Assembly: GCF_002897295.1 (NCBI RefSeq) | Contig: NZ_BEXF01000010.1 | Location: forward strand, 1-64,000 | From: Brevibacillus reuszeri | GTDB lineage: Bacteria > Bacillota > Bacilli > Brevibacillales > Brevibacillaceae | Length of the DNA: 64,000 nucleotides | Reading direction: 5' to 3' | Shown here: in pieces, positions 36,853-46,001 of the stretch | Layout: every line of letters starts with the position of its first letter | Numbering within the stretch: the stretch's first letter is position 1 | Translations under genes and position numbers: made by a program | Notes under the pieces: generated by a model | What the model was told of the DNA's origin: nothing | The model's database searches: none | Seen by the model: only the letters and a program-made list of their open reading frames with translations

Positions 36853-37659
36853 TTGCTTCGAACGAATATAGGTGGCTCCGAATATAGCTTCACTTCCCTC
36901 TGACCCTCCAGTAAAGGACGCGAAAAAAGGGTTCTGTCCACGTGCTGACAGTGCCTTTGATGCGAGCCCTTCTGTGACCGGTTGACAAAGCACAATGCGT
37001 TGTCCACTTAGCTCCAACGCCTGGCATCGCGCTCCAAGCTTCTCATCCATCCACACACTGCTCACCTGACAATCAAGCCATCGCTTCCACGTATTCACCG
37101 CATCCTCCAGATCATGAACGGCATAGCCTACACTTTGCAAGTCATTTGCCTGATTCGGATGGGCGGCAATGATCCCTCTTTTTCTCAGATCCACTTCACG
37201 CTCTTCATCACTTTGCTGCCATTCGATTAAAAAAGGTGGGCGCAGCTGGCTCTTTGGATCTTCAAAAAACAGCATTCTCCAGCTCAAAAGCGAGCCGTCC
37301 TCTCGTTTGCGATTGCCAGCGACGGGTCCGTGTACGATCAAATTCTTTTCCGCAAGTATCCTCGCCCATTCATCCATCTGTTTTGTACGCAGCGCAATTT
37401 GACCAAGACCCTCACCTATTTCACGATCCTGGACGAGCTGACGAATCAACAAATTATCCGATTGCTCGGCAAGCTCATCCACCTCAATCGCCAGAAACTC
37501 CACATATGAAAGTCCGAAGTAACTAAGGCTATTCCATGTCCCCCAAGCCTCGTGGCGGCCACCGGCTACGGAATGAAAGCCTGCTTGACGGAACTTTTCC
37601 GTCGCTTCCGCAGGTGCACGATCCAGAAAATGTACCAAATGATCAAATACAAGTTGCAT
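36850..37659 (-). CDS. VOC/glyoxalase-like domain protein
   Basis: A 269-residue protein starting with the glyoxalase_3-type sequence LVFDHLVHFLDRAP, followed by AGFHSVAGGRHEAWGTWNSL. The second half repeats a VOC-like unit (SVGYAVHDLEDAVNTWKRWL). Candidate metal ligands include the N-terminal His and later Glu residues, but the substrate is unknown. The ATG at 37659 is preceded by GGGGAAAA; upstream frame to 37722 lacks a ribosome site. Monocistronic. Confidence 0.82.
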   Translation of the reverse strand: MQLVFDHLVHFLDRAPAEATEKFRQAGFHSVAGGRHEAWGTWNSLSYFGLSYVEFLAIEVDELAEQSDNLLIRQLVQDREIGEGLGQIALRTKQMDEWARILAEKNLIVHGPVAGNRKREDGSLLSWRMLFFEDPKSQLRPPFLIEWQQSDEEREVDLRKRGIIAAHPNQANDLQSVGYAVHDLEDAVNTWKRWLDCQVSSVWMDEKLGARCQALELSGQRIVLCQPVTEGLASKALSARGQNPFFASFTGGSEGSEAIFGATYIRSKQ

Positions 37660-37779
37660 AATGTTTTCCCCTTTTCGTATACAGCCTAGTGAATTGCAGC
37701 AAGAAGAAAAGCTTATCAACAAATGGTATAATATAAAAATGTTCCAAAATCATGTTGTCTTCGTTACATAGGGGGAGAA

Positions 37780-38940
37780 ATGAATCAGACTAGATCAAAC
37801 CGGGTAAGATCTCGTCGTAAAAGGAGAAGAAGCAAGTGGATCCGGATGGGGCAGAACACGCTTGTTTTCAGTTTACTAGCCGTTATTGCAGCCGGCTTGT
37901 ATTTCGCTGTTGATTCGTTTACAAAAAACGGTAGCCACACAGATGATCATGCTTCCCATCCTGCGACAGATCATGTAGATCCACCGGAAGAGCCTACAGT
38001 AGTCTTAACATTTGTAGGGGATGTCATGATGTCTGGCAACGTAGAAAAACGATTGCTGGAAAAAGGTTTTGATTTCCCCTTTGCACATGTTCGATCACTA
38101 TTTTTGCAAGATGATTATACGATCGCCAATCTGGAGACACCGATAACGTTACGGGGCACGCCATCGGAAAACAAGGAATTTGTCTACAAATCATCTCCAG
38201 AAGCGATTCCCGCCATGAAAGAGGCTGGCATCGATGCGGTTAACTTGGCGAATAACCACTCTATGGACCAAGGAGTCGAAGGGTTACTGGATACGTTCTC
38301 AGCATTGGATGCTCATCAGATTGCCTATGTTGGTGCAGGCAAAGACGCCAAAAGAGCCTACGCTCCCGTCTATGTCGAGAAAAAAGGCATCCGTATCGCC
38401 TTGCTTGGGTTTAGCCGCGTGATTCCACAGGTAAGCTGGTACGCTGGTAAAGATCAGCCCGGCCTTGCCGCTACCTATGATCCGGCACTTGCAGTACAAG
38501 CGATTCAGGAAGCTAAGAAAGAGGCTGACCTGGTCATCGTGATCGCTCATTGGGGAAAGGAAAAAGTGGATTTTCCCGTCGATTATCAACAGGCATTGGC
38601 CCGCGCCTATATTGATGCTGGAGCTGATCTGATCGTCGGGGGACACCCGCACGTCCTGCAAGGCTTTGAACAGTATCGCGGCAAATGGGTTGCCTACAGT
38701 ATGGGTAATTTTATTTTCACTCGCGCTGTCGAACCAAAAACATGGGACAGCATGGTGCTGCAAGCGAGTTGTACAAAAACAGGTGATTGTCATCTGAAGA
38801 TGCTGCCCTATTATGCTGAGCTGGGGCAAGCCGTACCAATGAATGATCACGACGGGGCCGCTTTATTAAAGCGCATCGAGTCGATTTCGGAAAATGTGCA
38901 GATCGAAGGTGACGGTACGGTCCATGCCAAAAAAGAATAA
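37780..38940 (+). CDS. CapA-family membrane-anchored metallophosphatase-like protein
   Basis: A 386-residue protein with a very basic N-terminus, one membrane segment (about residues 28-46) and an external CapA/PGA_cap domain. Motifs are TFVGDVMMSGNVEKRL, ANLETPIT, AVNLANNHSMDQG, VIVIAHWGKE and LIVGGHPHVLQG, the calcineurin-like metal-binding set. Relatives take part in poly-gamma-glutamate export, but no capB/capC/pgsE genes are adjacent, so the true substrate is open. RBS GGGGGAGAA. Confidence 0.9.
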   Translation: MNQTRSNRVRSRRKRRRSKWIRMGQNTLVFSLLAVIAAGLYFAVDSFTKNGSHTDDHASHPATDHVDPPEEPTVVLTFVGDVMMSGNVEKRLLEKGFDFPFAHVRSLFLQDDYTIANLETPITLRGTPSENKEFVYKSSPEAIPAMKEAGIDAVNLANNHSMDQGVEGLLDTFSALDAHQIAYVGAGKDAKRAYAPVYVEKKGIRIALLGFSRVIPQVSWYAGKDQPGLAATYDPALAVQAIQEAKKEADLVIVIAHWGKEKVDFPVDYQQALARAYIDAGADLIVGGHPHVLQGFEQYRGKWVAYSMGNFIFTRAVEPKTWDSMVLQASCTKTGDCHLKMLPYYAELGQAVPMNDHDGAALLKRIESISENVQIEGDGTVHAKKE

Positions 38941-39030
38941 CATCGCTGATTTTTCTTTTATTTGCGAAACTCCCCTCTTGCTGAATCGTATAACATAATA
39001 AGAAACAAGCAACTACAAGGAGTGAGAGCG

Positions 39031-39171
39031 ATGACAGGATTGATCATTACAGTAGCGGCGATCGGAATCTTTGTCCTCTCGGGTTATTTCCTGACCAAAT
39101 GGGAAAAAGCAGTTTTTCCAGGCAACCAGCAAAATGGCAAGGATCAACAAGATCCAACTCATCAGAAATAA
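39031..39171 (+). CDS. Small single-pass membrane protein, unknown
   Basis: A 46-residue protein starting MTGLIITVAAIGIF at an ATG with AAGGAG nine bases upstream. One hydrophobic helix (about residues 3-23) is followed by a polar tail rich in Gln, Asn and Lys. No family recognised. It lies 90 bases after capA in the same direction. Confidence 0.65.
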   Translation: MTGLIITVAAIGIFVLSGYFLTKWEKAVFPGNQQNGKDQQDPTHQK

Positions 39172-39175
39172 ACAG

Positions 39176-40761
<1,586 letters not shown>

Positions 40762-40832
40762 CTATATTTGAGAAAAAGAAGTTGATCCCTCTTTTTCAAA
40801 CAGAAAGATGAGAAAAGAAAAAGCTTGTTCTT

Positions 40833-42098
40833 TTACTCCACCGCCTCTAATACCGGGAAACACCGTACCGTCAGCCCAAAGTCGCTCCCTAGCACTGCTG
40901 CATGGTCTTCTGATAATCCGCTTGTGATCAGACCAGCTCGCAAAACGCCTCCGAGGTCAAATTGAACCTTTAGTTTACTGATTGTAACCCCAGCTGTACG
41001 TAAAAAGTGAAGGACGCGATCCGGTGTTGCAGATGAGCATGAACCTTCGAGATAACACAGCGTACGCTGGATTTCTTCACTTACCTCCGCGGTCGCAGCG
41101 GCAATTTCTTTCCATGCCGGGTGAGGTGTAAATGGCTGTGTCAACAAATACGCCAAATCCTCGACAACTGCACTAGCCGTTGGAAGCTCTCCTGCCCCTC
41201 TTCCTGTAAACAGCAAATCACCTACAATATTTCCGGAGAGCTGAACTGCGTTAAAAGCATCCTGAATCTGTGCCAATGGATGAGTGATTGGCAGCATAGT
41301 CGGTTCAACGGAAAGTCGAATACCTTGCTCCGTTTGATAAGCCTGGGCAATCAGCTTGATCCGATAGCCAAGCTCACTGGCAATGCGAATATGCCCAGCG
41401 GAGAGATCTGAGATCCCTTTTCGCACCACATCTGAAAGCGGGAGCGATTCTCCATACACCAGCTGCGCGAGGATATACAGTTTGTACATCGCATCGAAGC
41501 CTTCGACGTCAGAACGCGGGTCTGCCTCAGCATAGCCGAGCTCCTGCGCCTCCTTTAAAACCTCCTGGTAGGAGAGCTGCTCCGCTTCCATTTTAGTCAG
41601 AATGAAGTTGGTCGTGCCATTGAGGATTCCACGTACACCGCTTATGTCATTGGTTCTTAAAAATTGGCGCAGCACACTCAAAATCGGGATTCCACCCGCA
41701 ACACTCGCTTCATATGCCAAATGCACCTGATGCTGATTCGCCAGCTCGACCAGCTCTGTTCCCCGTTTGGCCAGCAGCTCTTTGTTCGCTGTTACGACAT
41801 GGCAGCCTTTTTCAATCAACGCTCGAACGTAATCATAAGTAGGCTCGACACCGCCCATCACTTCTACAACAATATCCACATCACTATGCAATATATCCTC
41901 AAAGCTTGTCGTCAATAAAGATGCATCAATGTGAACCGCACGCTCCTTTTCGGAATCGCGAACCAGTGCTTTCACGATTTCAATCCGTTTTCCCAATCGC
42001 GAAGACAGCTTTTCTTGCTGAGAGCGTATCGTTTTGATGACGCCTCCACCCACAGTACCAAGTCCCAACAAACCTACACGAATTACGCCAGCGCTCAT
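40833..42098 (-). CDS. hom: Homoserine dehydrogenase
   Basis: It reduces aspartate semialdehyde to homoserine, the branch to threonine and methionine. The 421-residue protein has the NAD(P) loop GLLGLGTVGGGV, the catalytic region TANKELLAKRG, GILNGTTNFIL and EAQELGYAEADPRSDVEG, and a C-terminal ACT domain (about 345-421). I set the start at the ATG at 42098, eight bases after GGAG; a GTG at 42107 is in frame. thrC and thrB do not follow. Control by two SAM riboswitches ties this copy to methionine supply. Confidence 0.96.
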   Translation of the reverse strand: MSAGVIRVGLLGLGTVGGGVIKTIRSQQEKLSSRLGKRIEIVKALVRDSEKERAVHIDASLLTTSFEDILHSDVDIVVEVMGGVEPTYDYVRALIEKGCHVVTANKELLAKRGTELVELANQHQVHLAYEASVAGGIPILSVLRQFLRTNDISGVRGILNGTTNFILTKMEAEQLSYQEVLKEAQELGYAEADPRSDVEGFDAMYKLYILAQLVYGESLPLSDVVRKGISDLSAGHIRIASELGYRIKLIAQAYQTEQGIRLSVEPTMLPITHPLAQIQDAFNAVQLSGNIVGDLLFTGRGAGELPTASAVVEDLAYLLTQPFTPHPAWKEIAAATAEVSEEIQRTLCYLEGSCSSATPDRVLHFLRTAGVTISKLKVQFDLGGVLRAGLITSGLSEDHAAVLGSDFGLTVRCFPVLEAVE

Positions 42099-42123
42099 AT
42101 TAACCACTCCATCCTCATAATTG

Positions 42124-42160
42124 AAAAAAAGAAAAAGCCTTCTTCGCTAAGAAGAAGGCT
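42124..42160 (-). terminator. Riboswitch-controlled terminator next to hom
   Basis: AGCCTTCTTC, TTAGC and GAAGAAGGCT form a 10-bp stem followed by TTTTTCTTTTTTTC on the minus strand, 26 bases before the hom start. It is the expression platform of the promoter-distal SAM riboswitch. Confidence 0.93.
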
Positions 42161-42186
42161 CTTGGGCATCGCTGCTCCCCTTCTCC

Positions 42187-42289
42187 TTATCTCCCAGGAA
42201 CCTATGTCCTGCAGGAATTGGCACCTTGTCACATACTGCATGACGGTTGCCGGGCTTCATCGGGCCAGTCCCTCCACCTCTCTGGATAA
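42187..42289 (-). promoter_or_regulatory. SAM-I (S-box) riboswitch, hom-proximal copy
   Basis: The minus strand carries the full S-box aptamer. P1 is TTATC/GATAA, followed by CAGAGAGGTGGAGGGACTGG, GATGAAGCCCGGCAACC, AAGGTGCCAATTCCTGC and the GGGAGATAA closing strand. When SAM binds, P1 is stabilised and the downstream terminator at 42124-42160 should form, turning hom off. Confidence 0.96.
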
Positions 42290-42451
42290 AGAAAAATATG
42301 AATTTTGGTACTTTCAAGAATTTAAAAAAATCGTCATCGAAGCTTCTTCAAGGAGGAGCGACCGCGTTTTAGCGGAAGATTTTTATGCGCTCCAGAAAGT
42401 TTAAGCTAGATCGCTTTCACATGATGCATTGCTTAAACTTTCTTTTACGTC
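42290..42451 (-). other. Spacer between the two S-boxes with two further inverted repeats
   Basis: This 160-base stretch has no ORF but holds a perfect 12-bp inverted repeat (GAAAGTTTAAGC at 42395-42406, GCTTAAACTTTC at 42431-42442, 24-base loop). A nested hairpin also lies there on the minus strand, GGAGCG..CCGC-loop-GCGG..CGCTCC (about 42355-42393). Neither is followed by a good T-run. TTGAAAG near 42310 is a possible weak -35. Confidence 0.6.
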
Positions 42452-42481
42452 AAAAAAACCTTCTTCACTAAGAAGAAGGTT
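42452..42481 (-). terminator. Riboswitch-controlled terminator of the upstream S-box
   Basis: AACCTTCTTC, TTAGT and GAAGAAGGTT pair perfectly and run into TTTTTTG on the minus strand. The arms are nearly identical to those of the second terminator. Confidence 0.93.
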
Positions 42482-42510
42482 CGTAATTACTCTTACGCAA
42501 CACCCGCTTC

Positions 42511-42615
42511 TTATCTGCCGAGACGTAAGTCGTCTCGCAGGAATTGGCACCTTGTCACCTAATCGTGACGGTTGCCGGGCTTCATAGGGCCAGACCCTCC
42601 ACCTCTCTGGATAAG
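42511..42615 (-). promoter_or_regulatory. SAM-I (S-box) riboswitch, promoter-proximal copy
   Basis: A second complete S-box: CTTATC/GATAAG P1, CAGAGAGGTGGAGGGTCTGG, TATGAAGCCCGGCAACC, AAGGTGCCAATTCCTGC, a longer P4-like GAGACGACTTACGTCTC hairpin and GCAGATAAG. It is nearly identical to the hom-proximal copy in the core and differs in the peripheral helices. Confidence 0.96.
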
Positions 42616-42638
42616 AACAGTGTATTCTGTTGAGCTTT

Positions 42639-42667
42639 ATTCTAAGAAATTCCATACCATCCGTCAA
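42639..42667 (-). promoter_or_regulatory. Promoter of the tandem S-box/hom leader
   Basis: Minus-strand TTGACG and TAGAAT are separated by exactly 17 bases, and TAGAAT lies about 25 bases before the first aptamer. It is the only strong promoter seen upstream of hom and would give a leader of about 530 bases. Confidence 0.85.
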
Positions 42668-42740
42668 CAAAATTCTTTCTTTTCAATAAAAAGGAATTTG
42701 GTTCGTAACAGCCAAGCAGTGGCACTAGGTTTTCTTTTCA

Positions 42741-42980
42741 TTAGCGTCCCTTGAAATGCTTGATGGCATATTCCAGATAAATTTTTTCATCGTCTCTCAG
42801 TTCACCATCCCAAAAAATGGCGGCAACAGGACATACGGATTCACATGCCCCGCAATCAATACAGGTGTCGGGATCTATGTAGAATTGATCTGGACCTTCT
42901 TCAATACAATCTACAGGACAAACATCTACGCATTCACCGGCTTTTTCCTCGATGCAGTTCGCAGTAATGACAAATGCCAT
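42741..42980 (-). CDS. Ferredoxin, 7Fe/[3Fe-4S][4Fe-4S] type
   Basis: A 79-residue electron carrier. [25 protein letters not shown] at the N-terminus and [13 protein letters not shown] in the middle give the cysteine spacing of bacterial 7Fe ferredoxins, in which one cluster is [3Fe-4S] and the other [4Fe-4S]. It is acidic, as expected. The gene lies 29 bases downstream of the broken sodA on the same strand; the redox partner is unknown. RBS AAAGGTGGAG. Confidence 0.95.
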   Translation of the reverse strand: MAFVITANCIEEKAGECVDVCPVDCIEEGPDQFYIDPDTCIDCGACESVCPVAAIFWDGELRDDEKIYLEYAIKHFKGR

Positions 42981-43009
42981 CTTTACTCCACCTTTCCTTT
43001 ATGAATGTG

Positions 43010-43627
43010 CTAGCGCATAGCAGAATCGTAGCGCTTTTCGACTTCGTTCCAATTGACAATATTCCAAAAGGCCGAAATATATCGAGTCGCTTGTTTTGAT
43101 ACTTGAGATAGTAGGCATGCTCCCATACGTCCAAGCCCAATAAAGGAATAAGTCCCCCCATCAATGGACTGTCCTGATTTGGCAAACTGGAGATTTTGAG
43201 ATTCCCCCGCTTGTCGAGGCTGAGCCAAGCCCATCCGCTTCCAAAACGATTCATAGCGGCTTTCGCAAAATCCTCTTTGAATTTTTCAAAACCGCCCAAT
43301 TCTCTAGCAATGGCTGTTGCCAGTGCGCCGCTCGGCTGCCCTCCGCCCTTTGGACCGATCACTTCCCAGAACAACGTATGATTGGCATGACCGCCTCCGT
43401 TGTTTCGGACAGTGGTCCGAATTTCGTCGGGTACAAGCTCCAGCTCTTGCAAGAGAGCATCAATACTCTTGTTTTGAAGCTCGGGGTATTTACTCAGTGC
43501 CGTGTTCAAATTGACCACGTAAGTATTATGGTGACGAGCATAATGGATCATCATCGTTTGTTCATCGATGAATGGCTCCAATGCGTTAGCAGGATAAATA
43601 AGGTAGCGGCGGTAGTTGATGTGCCAT
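43010..43627 (-). pseudogene. sodA: Superoxide dismutase (Mn/Fe), broken by two frameshifts
   Basis: A complete sodA sequence is present but in three frames. From the ATG at 43627 (AAAGGAGG upstream) the frame reads [10 protein letters not shown], then a duplicated TTAT (ATAAATAA at 43594-43601 on plus) shifts it to a stop after three more codons. The main body ([47 protein letters not shown], with the metal-binding His and Asp) is intact. Near 43083-43086 a single missing base shifts again, and the proper end [19 protein letters not shown] is found in another frame. Two independent indels argue for a real pseudogene, although sequencing error cannot be excluded. An active sodA elsewhere in the genome would be expected. 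Confidence 0.88.
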
Positions 43628-43821
43628 ATCTTTCCTCCTTTGTTGTTTCAGCTCAAGTATAGTAAAAACCTTCAACATAGTCAACATATTAGTATAATAT
43701 GTATAAGATTATTTGTTTAAAAATGAATGATCGGCTGTCTATCGTTGACAATGAGTTGATTACTTATGATATTATTTATAGGTAAATAATTAAAAAGTAT
43801 AATAAGATTGGATGGGTACAT

Positions 43822-44358
43822 ATGAGAATACTTGGAATATCCGGTACCATTGTTGGCTCGAAGACAGGAATTGCTGTAAAGCAGGCATTGGCGTCTATTC
43901 AACAGCATTATCCTGATATTGATACGGCTTTTTTGGATCTCAAGCAATATGACCTCCAGTTTTGTGATGGCCGTGATCCAGCCACTTATACTGGCGATAC
44001 GAGAAAAGTAATCGATATCGTATCATCTGCCGATTTTTATCTGATCGGAACTCCGATTTTCCAATCTTCCATTCCAGGGGTGCTAAAAAACCTATTTGAT
44101 CTTGTTCCCGTTGACGCGCTTTACAATAAAGTAATGGGCTTTATCGCAACTGGCGGGACTTACCAGCATTATTTAGTTGTTGAAAATCAACTGAAGCCGA
44201 TCGCGGGCTATTTTCGTGCTTTTGTGGCGCCTAGCTATGTATATCTTCATGACGACCATTTCAATTCCGAGAAAGCGATTGTGGATCAGGAAGTCCTGCA
44301 GCGGCTTGATAAGCTAGCAAATGAGGTTGTTTTTATGCAGCAAAGACTCAAATCATAG
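43822..44358 (+). CDS. NADPH-dependent FMN reductase-like flavoprotein
   Basis: A 178-residue flavodoxin-fold protein. RILGISGTIVGSKTG binds the FMN phosphate, and TPIFQSSIPGVLKNLFDLV with FIATGGTYQHYL are typical of the FMN_red family. Relatives reduce FMN, quinones or azo dyes; the substrate is not evident. The ribosome site is weak (GGATGGGTACAT). It is followed by a hairpin that separates it from the convergent SufR-like regulator. Confidence 0.9.
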   Translation: MRILGISGTIVGSKTGIAVKQALASIQQHYPDIDTAFLDLKQYDLQFCDGRDPATYTGDTRKVIDIVSSADFYLIGTPIFQSSIPGVLKNLFDLVPVDALYNKVMGFIATGGTYQHYLVVENQLKPIAGYFRAFVAPSYVYLHDDHFNSEKAIVDQEVLQRLDKLANEVVFMQQRLKS

Positions 44359-44382
44359 AGGGCTTAATGAAAAAGAAGTAAA

Positions 44383-44432
44383 AAAACAGGACAGATCGAA
44401 TGATACATTCGTCTGCCCTGCCTGTTATTTGG
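44383..44432 (+). terminator. Bidirectional hairpin between FMN reductase and SufR-like genes
   Basis: ACAGG.CAG..CGAATG and CATTCG.CTG.CCTG.CTGT form a long, slightly mismatched stem with a three-base loop. An A-run precedes it and ATTT follows, so it can serve both convergent genes. Confidence 0.65.
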
Positions 44433-44437
44433 AAAGA

Positions 44438-45085
44438 TTATGACTGGAGGTTACGTTTGCGGATTTTATAGACGCATTTTTTACTGCCTTTTGCCAAACA
44501 TTCTGGCCTGGATATATCTGCATTCAATAACGATTCAAATAAACGCAGTTCGCATTGGCAAGCATGGTTGTACTGATGAGCAATTTTAGCGATCGGACAA
44601 TTATGTTCAATAAAAACATATTCATCTTCGCTTGTCTTTTTCAGCTCCACCATATAGCCATTGTCACTCTGAATATCTGCCAAAACCGAGAGCTTCTCTT
44701 CAAAATCTTTGTCTTCCATCAATCTCGTATATTTTTTGTATAACGTTTCTTTTCTACGCTCAAACAATCTCTCTACCATGGTCTCTCCTGATTCCTGTAC
44801 CAGCTCATCAAGAAGATCAAGAGCGAGAGAGTGATATTTAGTAGGAAAAAGAACGTTGGCACGCTCGGTCAAGGAGTATGTGGCAGTCGGCCGTCCCATA
44901 GGGCGACGGACGATTCTTGATTCAATAAATCCATCCCGCTCCAGAGAGTCAATATGGCGACGGACAGCCATTGACGTAATGTTTAGCTGATCCGTGAGAT
45001 CTTTGGCGCTCAGCTCGTCATTTGTTTTTAACAGATGTAAAATCGTCTCGCGGGTTGACAATTCGTCTTTAGGTTGCAATGTCAT
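44438..45085 (-). CDS. SufR-like iron-sulfur winged-helix transcriptional regulator
   Basis: A 215-residue regulator with an N-terminal winged helix-turn-helix (STRETILHLLKTNDELSAKD, MAVRRHIDSLERDGFIESR). A long helical linker follows, and a C-terminal cysteine set (C163, C176, C178, C196, C204) in HNCPIAKIA..ACQCE..CLAKGSKKCVYKI probably holds an Fe-S cluster. This is the layout of SufR-like repressors that sense cluster status or NO. It is divergent from the truncated haemoglobin gene. Two direct AAAGTATT repeats (45134-45150) between them are a possible operator. Confidence 0.85.
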   Translation of the reverse strand: MTLQPKDELSTRETILHLLKTNDELSAKDLTDQLNITSMAVRRHIDSLERDGFIESRIVRRPMGRPTATYSLTERANVLFPTKYHSLALDLLDELVQESGETMVERLFERRKETLYKKYTRLMEDKDFEEKLSVLADIQSDNGYMVELKKTSEDEYVFIEHNCPIAKIAHQYNHACQCELRLFESLLNADISRPECLAKGSKKCVYKIRKRNLQS

Positions 45086-45244
45086 TTACCACCTTGTGAT
45101 TTCTTTCAATATAGAGAAACGATTACCTAAGGAAAAGTATTAAAAGTATTGTAGCACAATCTAACAGGTTGACAAGTACGGTTGAATGAGCCACATCTTA
45201 TGCGTGCGCATAGTTAGCCTGATCCAAGAAGGAGTCTTCGTGCA

Positions 45245-45628
45245 ATGGATATAAAACAGTTGACTTTGTTTGATCGAATAGGCGGAACACCTGTCATCGA
45301 TCGTCTCGTCGATTTATTTTACATGAATGTGCTGGCAAATCCCAAACTAGCACCGTTGTTCCCGCAGGATATGAGTCTCGTCATCAGTAAGCAGAAGCAG
45401 TTTCTCACCCAGTATTTTGGAGGGCCCCCTTTGTATACAAACGAGCATGGACATCCCAAGATGAGAGCTCGTCACTTACCTTTTCCAGTTACCAAAGAAC
45501 GGGCAGACGCATGGCTCGCCTGCATGCAAAAAGCGTTGGAGGAAACTACCCCTGAAGCTGCATTGCGAGAAGAGCTGATGAGTCGTTTAACTACAACTGC
45601 GTATTTTTTTATTAATAAGGAGGAATAG
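45245..45628 (+). CDS. Group II truncated haemoglobin (YjbI/GlbO-like)
   Basis: A 127-residue globin that probably handles O2 or NO. The YjbI signatures KQKQFLTQYFGGPPLYT, the proximal-His segment HGHPKMRARHLPFPVT and ERADAWLACM are present, including the TyrCD1/TrpG8 region typical of group II. RBS AAGAAGGAG. It is divergent from an Fe-S sensor regulator, which suggests NO- or redox-linked control. Confidence 0.92.
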   Translation: MDIKQLTLFDRIGGTPVIDRLVDLFYMNVLANPKLAPLFPQDMSLVISKQKQFLTQYFGGPPLYTNEHGHPKMRARHLPFPVTKERADAWLACMQKALEETTPEAALREELMSRLTTTAYFFINKEE

Positions 45629-45651
45629 GGTTTGGAACAAGAGGACTTGTT

Positions 45652-45908
45652 ATGGCACTAGGGCTTGTTGTCGTTGAAGTATGCGAACGAAACATTCTGG
45701 CTGCCCAGTCCATAGGGAGCTTGAGCAAGAGTATCCTGAGGTTGCTGTGCTGAGGACACAATGCTTGCTCATGTGCCATATATGCCGAGCTGTACCTTAT
45801 GCCATGGTGAATCAGAAAAGGGTTTATGCCAAAGGGATAGATCCATGCATAGGCTTACTGAGGAAGGCAATCGAAGAAGAGATTACAGCTTTTTTCGGAG
45901 AATTATAA
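45652..45908 (+). pseudogene. DUF1450 (YuzB-like) protein, frameshifted
   Basis: The first frame from the ATG at 45652 (RBS AGAGGAC) reads ALGLVVVEVCERNILAAQSI and soon stops. The continuation LEQEYPEVAVLRTQCLLMCHICRAVPYAMV..., the body of a DUF1450 protein with CxxxC-type cysteines, lies in another frame to 45908. A single missing base near 45711-45716 restores an 85-residue product. DUF1450 proteins are small and of unknown, possibly Fe-S or disulfide, function. The alternative start at 45681 in the second frame has no ribosome site. It lies 23 bases after the globin gene. Confidence 0.72.
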
Positions 45909-45939
45909 AAGCAGGGACGATATACGAGGCAGAAAATAT

Positions 45940-45976
45940 GGAAAAGGCAAGTGCGGCGACACTTGCCTTTTTGTCA
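45940..45976 (+). terminator. Terminator of the globin/DUF1450 unit
   Basis: AAGGCAAGTG, a six-base loop, CACTTGCCTT and TTTTG follow on the plus strand. Confidence 0.88.
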
Positions 45977-46001
45977 TGGAAAAATGTTCAGCTTATCTCA
46001 T

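Noticed and set aside
40769..40798. GAAAAAG/CTTTTTC hairpin upstream of glpK as a GlpP antitermination site
   Set aside because: The stem is short and A/T-only and reads equally well as a weak hom terminator; no second alternative helix is visible.
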